In this document: one piece after another, positions 35,576-43,136 of the stretch
How the letters are laid out: each line of letters opens with the position of its first letter
How positions within the stretch are numbered: the stretch's first letter is position 1
Assembly (NCBI RefSeq): GCF_000821305.1
Contig: NZ_CCXK01000017.1
Coordinates: 1,056,159-1,120,158 of the forward strand
DNA length: 64,000 nucleotides
Source: Clostridium culturomicium
GTDB lineage: Bacteria; Bacillota; Clostridia; Clostridiales; Clostridiaceae
Direction: 5' to 3'
The notes under the pieces: model-generated
Seen by the model: only the letters and a program-made list of their open reading frames with translations
Told to the model about the DNA's origin: nothing
Databases searched by the model: none
Position numbers and translations under genes: made by a program

Positions 35576-35615
35576 TTAGTTCACTCCTATTAACTCTTAG
35601 TCTAAATACTATACC

Positions 35616-36041
35616 CTACCCCTTTATCTCTGGATCCTTGCATTTGTCACAAAGGCCATATAACACAGTCTTAGTATTATCTATTATAAAACCGTGATCA
35701 TTTACAATATGCCTTTCTGCTTCAACTAAGAAATCACATTCAATATGAAGAAGTGCTCCACAAGATAAACATTTCAAATGGAAATGTTCATGACATTGTT
35801 CATTATTTCCAATGTACTGATAACACGCTCCATAACCCTCTTCAATAAAAAACCTTCTAACTATTCCTTGAGAAACAAGTTTTTCTAAATACCTATAAAC
35901 TGTTGATTTTCCAACAGAGGTACCCTGATCCTTTAAGTGTTCCACAACCTCCTCAGCAGTTACGTGTCTATCATTATTTTCGATAAAGTAATTCAAAATT
36001 AAATCTCGTTGCTTCGTTTTATACCCATTTGTTAAAGCCAT
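35616..36041 (-). CDS. zur: Fur-family metal regulator, probably Zur
   Basis: A 141-residue Fur-superfamily repressor with an N-terminal winged helix (HVTAEEVVEHLKDQG...STVYRYLEKLV) and a C-terminal metal/dimerisation domain. The structural zinc cysteines are CLSCG and CDKC, and the HEHFHLKC block supplies regulatory ligands. Its position inside the znu operon and the Fur-type box upstream of znuA argue that it represses zinc uptake when zinc is plentiful. The ATG at 36041 behind AGGGGGAG is preferred over the earlier in-frame ATG. Fur or PerR specificity cannot be excluded from sequence alone. Confidence 0.88.
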   Translation of the reverse strand: MALTNGYKTKQRDLILNYFIENNDRHVTAEEVVEHLKDQGTSVGKSTVYRYLEKLVSQGIVRRFFIEEGYGACYQYIGNNEQCHEHFHLKCLSCGALLHIECDFLVEAERHIVNDHGFIIDNTKTVLYGLCDKCKDPEIKG

Positions 36042-36083
36042 TTTAACTCCCCCTAGTCCATCAATAAACAATGCATCCTTTGT

Positions 36084-37055
36084 TTAATTTAATCCTATCT
36101 TCAGGTTTTCTGCATTCTCTTTCATTAAAGATAAATATGTTGCTCCACCTTTAAATTCATCCTTAGAAAGGTTATGGCAAGAGTGAAGAAGTAGCATCTC
36201 TGCTCCTGTCTCATCACTAATAGACCTAGCAACCTTTGGATCCGACAATTCCGGATAAAAAACAACGGGGATATTTTCTTCCTTTATTTCATCAATAAGC
36301 TCCGCAATTACCTTTACACTTGGCTCTGTCTCAGTAGAACAGGAATCAAAAGCCGCATCATATTCCATACCATATTCTTCTGCAAAATAATGTAAAGCAA
36401 ATTTACCAGCAAAAATTATTTCTTTTCTCTTCGCAGATGCAAAAACCTCTCTAAACTCATTATCTAAATCTGTCAATTCATTTAAGTAATTTTCAGCTCT
36501 CTGTTTATAATAATCAGCATTTTCAGGATCTAACTCACAAAGCTCCTTTAATATGTTTTCAACCATAATTTTTGCATTAACTGGACTAGTCCATACATGT
36601 GGATCATATTCATGGGCAGCATGTTCCTTTTCACTATGATCATCTTCATGGTCATCATGCTCCTCATTATCTTCACTTCTATCCAGTTTTATATTTTGTG
36701 ATACATTTAAAATCTTAATATCCTTACTCTCAACTCCATCTATAATGCTCTGTGCCCATGGTTCCATATACTTCCCTGTATAGATAAATAAATCAGACTC
36801 ATTTATTTTTATGATATCTGCAGGTGAAGGTTCATAACTATGACTTTCTACTCCTGGAGACATCAATAAGGTTATGTCAGCTTTATCTCCAGCAATCTCT
36901 CTTACGAAATCATATTGTGGAAATAAGGTTGCAACTACCTTAAGCCTATCATCACCTGCCTCATCCTTTGCCTTAGATTTACTCCCATTACATCCCATAA
37001 GTAAACCACTTAAAACTACAACTATTAATAAAACTAAAATTAACTTCTTTTTCAT
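36084..37055 (-). CDS. znuA: zinc-binding lipoprotein of the ZnuABC importer
   Basis: A 323-residue cluster A-I solute-binding lipoprotein. The signal peptide ends at a lipobox LLMGC with the lipidated C22. A His/Asp-rich loop (about 127-150, EEHDDHEDDHSEKEHAAH) is characteristic of zinc-specific members, and metal-binding histidines occur in ESHSYEPSP, DPHVWTSP and LHYFAEEYG. It captures zinc outside the membrane for ZnuBC. First gene of the operon, with a Fur-type box 39 bp upstream of its ATG. Ribosome site AAGGAG. Confidence 0.93.
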   Translation of the reverse strand: MKKKLILVLLIVVVLSGLLMGCNGSKSKAKDEAGDDRLKVVATLFPQYDFVREIAGDKADITLLMSPGVESHSYEPSPADIIKINESDLFIYTGKYMEPWAQSIIDGVESKDIKILNVSQNIKLDRSEDNEEHDDHEDDHSEKEHAAHEYDPHVWTSPVNAKIMVENILKELCELDPENADYYKQRAENYLNELTDLDNEFREVFASAKRKEIIFAGKFALHYFAEEYGMEYDAAFDSCSTETEPSVKVIAELIDEIKEENIPVVFYPELSDPKVARSISDETGAEMLLLHSCHNLSKDEFKGGATYLSLMKENAENLKIGLN

Positions 37056-37093
37056 ACTTACTCCTTTATAACTTAATAAAATAAAATTTCAAT

Positions 37094-37108
37094 TGATAAT
37101 TATTTTCA
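37094..37108 (-). promoter_or_regulatory. Fur/Zur-type operator of znuA
   Basis: TGATAAT-T-ATTTTCA fits the 7-1-7 inverted-repeat pattern of Fur-superfamily boxes (TGATAAT-N-ATTATCA) with one mismatch in the right arm. It lies 39 bp upstream of the znuA start in the operon that encodes the Fur-family regulator. Confidence 0.65.
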
Positions 37109-37430
37109 TTTATTTTATCATTTATTTTTTATCTTGTAAATGATTTATACACTAATTCACACTTTCATCAATAAGAATATGAAACTGGTTCCCAATTTCA
37201 TATTACTCCTTTTAATTCTACATGTCAATATATGGTTTGAACCTTAAATTCTACATTTTACTTATTTATATTACAGCTTTTAATATACAAATAACTCTAT
37301 AAATTTATGTTATAATTTCATTGTTATCCAATATTTAATTCATGCCTAAACTTTTACTTTTTTATACACCTAAATATAACTTTCTATAAATTTTTCTACT
37401 TTAATATAAAAGAATTATGGAGATATTAAT
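37109..37430. other. intergenic region between znuA and the phosphoesterase gene
   Basis: Around 320 bp between divergent genes. It holds a stem AATATGAAA/TTTCATATT at 37168-37196 of unknown role and AT-rich flanks that presumably carry both promoters. No further gene is seen. Confidence 0.4.
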
Positions 37431-38300
37431 ATGAAGCAAATTAAATACAAAAATTTATTTATTAAAATAGTCTTTATTATACTCTTTCTGTTAATACTGA
37501 CTCTTTTCTTGTTTTGGCAAAATAATGCTATCACTATAAATAAATTAAAATATAGAAACGAACAAATCTCAGATGACTTTAAAGGATTTAAAATACTTCA
37601 GATTTCTGATCTGCATAACAAAGAATTTGGTGATTCACAAAAAAATCTTATTAAAAAGACTAATGAAATAAATCCTGATGTTATTTTTATAACCGGTGAC
37701 ATTATTGATTCTAGACGGACCTCAGTAGATGAACTTTATATAGCAATGAATTACGTAAAAGAAGCAGTAAAAATTGCACCTGTGTACTATGTATCCGGTA
37801 ACCATGAATTTAGAAGTGGTTTCTATAACCAAATAAAGCTTGAGATGGAGAAAGCAGGAGCTCACGTTCTTGATAATAGTTCTTCAGAAATTACACTAGG
37901 CAAAAGTGCTATTTCAATCATAGGCCTTAGTGATATTACCTTCACTCTAAAAAGTCATAAAAATATTAATCTTCAAAAGGATATTGAAGAAAAGTTATCC
38001 TCTCTTATGGACAGTAATAACTTTTCTATTTTACTCTCCCATAGGCCTGAACTTATATCCTCCTATACATCAGCTAAGGTGGACATGGTCTTTTCTGGAC
38101 ATGCCCATGGAGGACAAATAAGATTACCTTTTATAGGAGGGCTTATTGCACCAGACCAAGGATTATTTCCAAAATATACAGAAGGCTTATATGTTTATAA
38201 TAATACCTCATTAATTGTCAGTAGAGGTCTTGGCAACAGCCTATTTCCATTTCGAATATTTAATAGACCCGAACTTGTAGTTGTTACTCTGGATAATTAA
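37431..38300 (+). CDS. membrane-anchored calcineurin-like metallophosphoesterase
   Basis: A 289-residue protein. An N-terminal transmembrane segment (about 10-29) anchors a calcineurin-like domain with all motifs: ISDLHN (about 57-62), FITGDIID (about 85-92), SGNHEF (about 122-127), SHRPE (about 204) and GHAHGGQIR (about 223-231). This is the YkuE/YaeI-type layout; relatives include UDP-2,3-diacylglucosamine- or phospholipid-acting and uncharacterised enzymes. The substrate is unknown. Faces outside the membrane if the N-terminus is inside. GGAG precedes the ATG; a bidirectional terminator follows. Confidence 0.88.
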   Translation: MKQIKYKNLFIKIVFIILFLLILTLFLFWQNNAITINKLKYRNEQISDDFKGFKILQISDLHNKEFGDSQKNLIKKTNEINPDVIFITGDIIDSRRTSVDELYIAMNYVKEAVKIAPVYYVSGNHEFRSGFYNQIKLEMEKAGAHVLDNSSSEITLGKSAISIIGLSDITFTLKSHKNINLQKDIEEKLSSLMDSNNFSILLSHRPELISSYTSAKVDMVFSGHAHGGQIRLPFIGGLIAPDQGLFPKYTEGLYVYNNTSLIVSRGLGNSLFPFRIFNRPELVVVTLDN

Positions 38301-38310
38301 TATTATACGC

Positions 38311-38350
38311 AAAAAAGAGACAATAGATTATCTTCCATTGTCTCTTTTTT
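38311..38350. terminator. bidirectional terminator between phosphoesterase and ribokinase
   Basis: AAAAAAGAGACAAT pairs with ATTGTCTCTTTTTT around a 12-nt interior. The A-run/T-run flanks serve both convergent genes. Confidence 0.9.
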
Positions 38351-38436
38351 AATTTATAACTGCTTCTATTTTTTTCATTTTAACAAACCATATAATTTCA
38401 TGATCGCTGCCTATCCAAGCTCTGAAATTAAATATG

Positions 38437-39369
38437 CTATATATTCTCACCGTATATCTTTATTACTTCTTTTAAATATGGTATTGATGTCTGAGCTCCT
38501 TGCCTTTGCACTGCTATTGAAGCAACTCTGCAACCAAAAACTGCAGCATCTTTAACTTCTTTAAAGGATAAATTAGTACTGCTAATCTGACTGCTGAAGG
38601 CCCCAATAAAAGAATCTCCTGCTGCAGTAGTATCCTTTGCTTTTACTTCATATGCTGGAATAACTGCCTCTTCATCCTTAGAGAAAATCATTACACCTTT
38701 TTCTCCTAATGTAACTATCAAATACTTTATTCCATTATTAAAGAAATGCTTTGCTGCTCTTCTTCCGTCCTCTAATGTATCAACACTAATTCCAGTAATT
38801 TCTTCTACCTCTGTTTCATTTGGTATGATAATATCAGTATATTTCAAAATACTGTCTGGAATTTTTCTTGCTGGTGCTGGATTTAAAATTGTTATTTTAT
38901 TTTCATCCTTAGCATATTTAAAGCTGTGAGAAATAATATCTATTGGAATTTCAAATTGAGAAACAACTACATCACATTTTCTAATTGTATTTCTACAATC
39001 CCTTATTTGTTCAGTTCCCATGGCCATATTAGCTCCAGCTACTACTATAATGGAATTCTGACCTTCTTCATTAACAGTAATTACTGCAGTACCAGTTGCC
39101 TCCCTTGTCTCTTCATAAACACCTTCAATATTAATATTCTCTTTTGCAAGTCTTGATGTAAGTTCTTTGCCATAGCTGTCCTTACCAACCTTACCTATCA
39201 TATACACCATGGAACCGCTTCTCTTCGCAGCAACAGCTTGATTAGCACCCTTTCCACCTGGAGATAAAGTAAGCCCCTTTCCTAGAACTGTCTCACCTGG
39301 TTTAGGATAATTTTTTAAACTTATAGTCATATCCATATTAATACTTCCAACTATGCAAACCTTATTCAT
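38437..39369 (-). CDS. rbsK: ribokinase
   Basis: A 310-residue PfkB-family ribokinase that phosphorylates ribose at C5. The substrate block GGKGANQAVAA (about 37-47), the PfkB signature region near 200-225 (ITVTLGEKGV-like segment) and the catalytic AAGDSFIGAF (about 254-263) are intact. TAAGGAGGT precedes the ATG. There is no ribose transporter or RbsR nearby, so it may serve nucleoside-derived ribose, consistent with purine and pseudouridine degradation elsewhere in the window (inference). Confidence 0.92.
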   Translation of the reverse strand: MNKVCIVGSINMDMTISLKNYPKPGETVLGKGLTLSPGGKGANQAVAAKRSGSMVYMIGKVGKDSYGKELTSRLAKENINIEGVYEETREATGTAVITVNEEGQNSIIVVAGANMAMGTEQIRDCRNTIRKCDVVVSQFEIPIDIISHSFKYAKDENKITILNPAPARKIPDSILKYTDIIIPNETEVEEITGISVDTLEDGRRAAKHFFNNGIKYLIVTLGEKGVMIFSKDEEAVIPAYEVKAKDTTAAGDSFIGAFSSQISSTNLSFKEVKDAAVFGCRVASIAVQRQGAQTSIPYLKEVIKIYGENI

Positions 39370-39430
39370 ACCTTACCTCCTTAGAACAACATATATTACA
39401 GTACTTTTCTTGGATTTTCTCTGTAAAGTT

Positions 39431-39472
39431 CAGTAAAAATCTAAATACTTCATTTAGTTATTCAAACTTACT
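39431..39472 (+). repeat. dispersed intergenic repeat, degenerate unit
   Basis: CAGTAAAAATCTAAATAC...TTCAAACTTACT aligns with the A2 unit at 5866-5905 but is diverged, with CTAAAT/ATTTAG as its stem. It lies between the small winged-helix gene and rbsK. Confidence 0.5.
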
Positions 39473-39513
39473 AATTAGAAAACCTTTTTTAATTAAATGA
39501 AATTAAGAAAATT

Positions 39514-39759
39514 TTACTGTTCGTTTATATATGCTATCCCTTTTTCCTCAATTTTATAGTTTCCTCTATCTGCTTGTTTTCTTATTAAAGATTTTTTCAT
39601 AAGATTATCTAAACATTCTTTTATGGTTCTCATATCTCCTTTACTATCATTTAACCCTACCGCTAATCTTATTTTAGTCAAACTTTGTGGAGATGCTTCT
39701 CTATTTTCATCTAAATATTTTAAAATATTATTTTCTATTTCCTTAGTATTATATTTCAT
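39514..39759 (-). CDS. small winged-helix protein
   Basis: An 81-residue protein with the helix and wing pattern of a winged helix-turn-helix domain (IENNILKYLDENREASPQSL...TIKECLDNLMKKSLIRKQ...YKIEEKGIAYI). It could be a small transcription regulator. AGGAGGGAT precedes the ATG. It lies 80 bp downstream of a coiled-coil protein gene on the same strand. Family not recognised beyond the fold. Confidence 0.7.
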   Translation of the reverse strand: MKYNTKEIENNILKYLDENREASPQSLTKIRLAVGLNDSKGDMRTIKECLDNLMKKSLIRKQADRGNYKIEEKGIAYINEQ

Positions 39760-39838
39760 TATAATCCCTCCTCATAGGTTGTTCTAATATTATAACATTA
39801 TAATGAAATATTTCTATAATTTTATAATAAAAAGTGTA

Positions 39839-40747
39839 CTATGTTAACACCTTAATATCCTTTTCCAAATTTTCTATTTTAGTTGTTAACTCAGAAATTT
39901 GTTTATTCAATAGGTTTTTCTTATTTTCTAGTATTATTAAATCTTTACCTATCTTCTCCATATTTCTTCCTGCTTCATTAATTTCGCCTTTAAGTTCATC
40001 AATTCCCTCTTCTAATCTTCTTATTTCGGCTTCTAAATCGATGAGCATTCCTTGATTTTTATTAAATACATTAGTAGTAACCTCATTTTTCAGTTTTTCT
40101 AATTCATTTTCCTTTGCAACAATTCTCTTCTCTTTTTCACTTATTTTTCTTTTATATTTCAAAATATTACCTTCAAGATTTGAAATCTGAATCTCATAAT
40201 CTAAATATTTATTAACTATATATGCTAATTCCTCTTCTTTTTTATCTTTTCTTATAATGTAATCTTCCTTGGTCTTTACTAACTCATCAATTTCCTTTGC
40301 ATTAATTTCAGAATCATTTTCTTTTTCAACTTGTACATCCTTATTCATTTTTTCTGCTTTTGCCTTAACAATATATTGTGCAAAATTATTTTTACACTCC
40401 ATTACTAACTCTTCATTAAAGGCTGAATTAAGTTTTCTTAAAAATACTTCATCACTTAAAAACATTCTATCTCCATAAGCTGGTTTTGAACTTCCTACCC
40501 TCTCTGGGACTTTAAATACCCACTTATCTATAGCTGCTTTAGGGAATTTTTTTGTTTTTTCCATCAAATGCCCCCTCCATGGATCAAGAAGTTTAGCATC
40601 TTGCTTAATTCCATCACAATCCTCAACCTCTAATATAATGTATTCATCCTCTATATCTGTTACCATCATTGCACCATATCTCCAGTGGTAAAATCTAGTT
40701 CCAACCTCAACTTGAATATTTTTATCTATATTATTTGATTCTGACAT
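39839..40747 (-). CDS. coiled-coil protein, unknown
   Basis: A 302-residue protein. The first 130 residues are a globular domain (VGTRFYHWRYGAMMVTDIED..., LDPWRGHLMEKTKKFPKAAID); residues about 140-302 are an almost unbroken heptad-rich coiled coil (EKENELEKLKNEV, LEAEIRRLEEGIDELKGEI). No signal peptide or membrane helix. The ATG at 40747 is preferred over a GTG 12 bases earlier because GGGGGA of the latter is the likely ribosome site. Possibly paired with the downstream winged-helix gene. Function unknown. Confidence 0.75.
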   Translation of the reverse strand: MSESNNIDKNIQVEVGTRFYHWRYGAMMVTDIEDEYIILEVEDCDGIKQDAKLLDPWRGHLMEKTKKFPKAAIDKWVFKVPERVGSSKPAYGDRMFLSDEVFLRKLNSAFNEELVMECKNNFAQYIVKAKAEKMNKDVQVEKENDSEINAKEIDELVKTKEDYIIRKDKKEEELAYIVNKYLDYEIQISNLEGNILKYKRKISEKEKRIVAKENELEKLKNEVTTNVFNKNQGMLIDLEAEIRRLEEGIDELKGEINEAGRNMEKIGKDLIILENKKNLLNKQISELTTKIENLEKDIKVLT

Positions 40748-40868
40748 AAGGTCCCCCACCCTTCTTCAAATTAAAAATAAAACACTAATTCCTAATAAAT
40801 ATATACTTATTATATTACACCTCGAAATCTTTTCCAATATTTTATTATATTGTAAAAATTATATATAT

Positions 40869-41735
40869 CTATTCCTCGTCTAAAAGATTCCTTGGTGATT
40901 TTTTAAACATCTTTTTAAAAGCTCTTAAAAAAGCTGAGTAATCTGTAAAACCACACTCATAAACAACCTTATTTATCTCCTGCCCTTCACGAATTTTTTC
41001 TGCGGCCAGCATTAATTTTTTTTGATTAATATAACTATGAATGGTATAACCAGTTTCTTCCTTAAATTTATGCATTAAATAATATCGGCTTAAATAAAAT
41101 TTCTGTGCCAACTCCTCTATAGAAAGCTTTTTATTTAAGTTTTCATTAATAAATTTCAGTATATTATCTATTTGAGGATCATACTTTAACGCCTTTGAAT
41201 CCTTCAAATAGTTTTCTCCAATATATAACCTGTTTAAATAAATTATCAATTGAATAAAAATGGTTTTACTCAAAAGTTTGCTTCCAAACTCCACCGACTT
41301 TAGCGAAGCTTCTAACATTGATATTAAATACCTTAATTGATTTTCAGCATCATTAGAAAGACGAATCAGGTTTATTCTTTTTTCATTTACTAAGTTGAAG
41401 CAGGTTTGCAAATCACATTTATCATAATTATGAGCTTCGAGGAATTTTAAGTTTATCCATATTATTATTCTTTCATATGGTTCAGAGATGTCTATTATAG
41501 GTTTATGCAGATCATGATTATTTACTAAGAGGATATCCCATGGTTTCAGATAATAAGCCTTCCCTTCTATTAGATAAGTAACTTTTCCAGATAAAAAAAT
41601 AATAATTTTATTAAAATCATGATAGTGAAAATCAAATTCCTTATTTACTTTATCTTTTATATGAAAAAGCAAAAAGTCCTCTTTTAAATACCCTGATTTA
41701 TATTCAAAATCGTCCCCTTGAATTTCAGTATCCAT
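40869..41735 (-). CDS. AraC-family transcription regulator
   Basis: A 288-residue regulator with an N-terminal cupin-like effector domain (FHYHDFNKIIIFLSGKVTYLIEG, about 36-60) and a C-terminal double helix-turn-helix of the AraC type (LSIEELAQKFYLSRYYLMHKF, and VVYECGFTDYSAFLRAFKKMFKKSP). It is divergent from a dicarboxylate/amino acid symporter across 150 bp, so it probably controls that transporter in response to its substrate. GGAGAGGA lies upstream of the ATG. Confidence 0.88.
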   Translation of the reverse strand: MDTEIQGDDFEYKSGYLKEDFLLFHIKDKVNKEFDFHYHDFNKIIIFLSGKVTYLIEGKAYYLKPWDILLVNNHDLHKPIIDISEPYERIIIWINLKFLEAHNYDKCDLQTCFNLVNEKRINLIRLSNDAENQLRYLISMLEASLKSVEFGSKLLSKTIFIQLIIYLNRLYIGENYLKDSKALKYDPQIDNILKFINENLNKKLSIEELAQKFYLSRYYLMHKFKEETGYTIHSYINQKKLMLAAEKIREGQEINKVVYECGFTDYSAFLRAFKKMFKKSPRNLLDEE

Positions 41736-41884
41736 TGTCCATTCTCCTCTCCATAGTTTAATGTTTTAATTCATTTTTACATAACACCTTTTGCAATATT
41801 ATCAGCATTATATGCACTACTTAATGTAAATATGTGGAATAGATTGTAGTAAAGATTCTTTTATTATTTTTAGGAGGTTTTTGT

Positions 41885-43099
41885 ATGAAGTTTATAAAAA
41901 ACTATAAGTCTTCTTTATTACTAATAATAGCCACACTTGTAGGTGGCTGTATAGGATTGCTAATGGGTTCAAAAGCTGCATTTTTTGCTCCATTTGGTGA
42001 TATATTTTTAAACTTAATATTTACTTTACTTATACCTTTAGTTTTTTTTAGTATTTCATCTGCCATTGCAAATATAACCAGTTCAAGAAAGCTAGGTAGA
42101 ATTCTAATCATATCTATAATTGTATTTGCTTTAACTGCAATCATTGCAGGTATTATTGGTGTTATAAGTTTTAGAATTTTTAACCCTGCCTCTGGACTTT
42201 CCATGGATTTATTTAAAGGCTTGACCAGTGATACTACTGCACAATCTACAAATATTCTTCAAAAACTGGTTTCTAGCCTAACCGTTGGTGATTTTTCTTT
42301 ACTTTTAAGCCGAAGCAACCTTCTTGCCCTTATTATTTTTTCTATCTTAGTTGGTTTAGGTACAATGACAGCTAAGGATGAGGGTGCATCCTTTAAAGCT
42401 TTTCTAAATAGCAGCTCTGCTGTCTGCATGAAGATAATGAACATTATCATGTTTTATGCACCTATTGGAATTGGTGCTTACTTTGCAAATATGGTTGGCC
42501 AGCTTGGAAGTCAAATTCTAGAAGGATATTTAAAGGTTTTTATACTTTATTTAATTATTTCAATAATTTACTTCATTGCTTTTTTTACTTTATATGCTTT
42601 TATCGGAAGTGGGAAAAACGGAATAAAGTTATTTTGGAAAAATGCCACAGCTCCGTCAGTAACAGCCTTAGCAACCTGTTCAAGTGCAGCATGTATTCAT
42701 GTTAACATTGAAGCTTCAAAAGCTATGGGTGTATCCGATACATTAGCAAAACTTCTTCTACCATTAGGTACAAACATTCATAAGGATGGCTCTGTCATAG
42801 GTGGTATTTATAAAATCATGTTTCTTTTTGTTCTCTTTGAAAAGGATATTACAATGCCATCTTCACTTTTAATAATTCTTGGTTCAGGTCTTTTAATAGG
42901 AGCCCTTGTAGGTGCAATTCCAGGTGGCGGAGCTATTGGAGAAATGCTGATCCTCAGCCTCTTTGGTTTTCCAGCTGAAGCTCTTGCCATCATGATGGTA
43001 ATTGCAACAGTAATTGATGCACCTGCAACACTACTGAATTCTGCCGGTAATACTGTTTGTACTATGATGATTTCTAGATTTACAGAAAAAAGGACCTAA
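41885..43099 (+). CDS. dicarboxylate/amino acid:cation symporter (DAACS family)
   Basis: A 404-residue membrane protein of the GltP/SstT/DctA superfamily with about eight transmembrane helices and two re-entrant loops. The substrate-binding blocks TCSSAACIHVNIEASK (about 263-278; serine-rich hairpin 1) and the helix-7 and hairpin-2 region IPGGGAIGEM (about 345) are present, along with NTVCTMM near the end. It takes up an acidic, neutral (serine/threonine) or C4-dicarboxylate substrate with Na+ or H+. TAGGAGG precedes the ATG. Probable control by the divergent AraC gene. Confidence 0.88.
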   Translation: MKFIKNYKSSLLLIIATLVGGCIGLLMGSKAAFFAPFGDIFLNLIFTLLIPLVFFSISSAIANITSSRKLGRILIISIIVFALTAIIAGIIGVISFRIFNPASGLSMDLFKGLTSDTTAQSTNILQKLVSSLTVGDFSLLLSRSNLLALIIFSILVGLGTMTAKDEGASFKAFLNSSSAVCMKIMNIIMFYAPIGIGAYFANMVGQLGSQILEGYLKVFILYLIISIIYFIAFFTLYAFIGSGKNGIKLFWKNATAPSVTALATCSSAACIHVNIEASKAMGVSDTLAKLLLPLGTNIHKDGSVIGGIYKIMFLFVLFEKDITMPSSLLIILGSGLLIGALVGAIPGGGAIGEMLILSLFGFPAEALAIMMVIATVIDAPATLLNSAGNTVCTMMISRFTEKRT

Positions 43100-43113
43100 A
43101 ATAGGTCCTTTTT
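43086..43113. terminator. bidirectional terminator between symporter and calcium ATPase
   Basis: AAAAAAGGACCTA pairs with TAGGTCCTTTTTA around AAA. The stem includes the symporter stop codon and has T-runs on both strands. Confidence 0.9.
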
Positions 43114-43136
43114 ATTTTTTTTATTAAGTTTTAACT

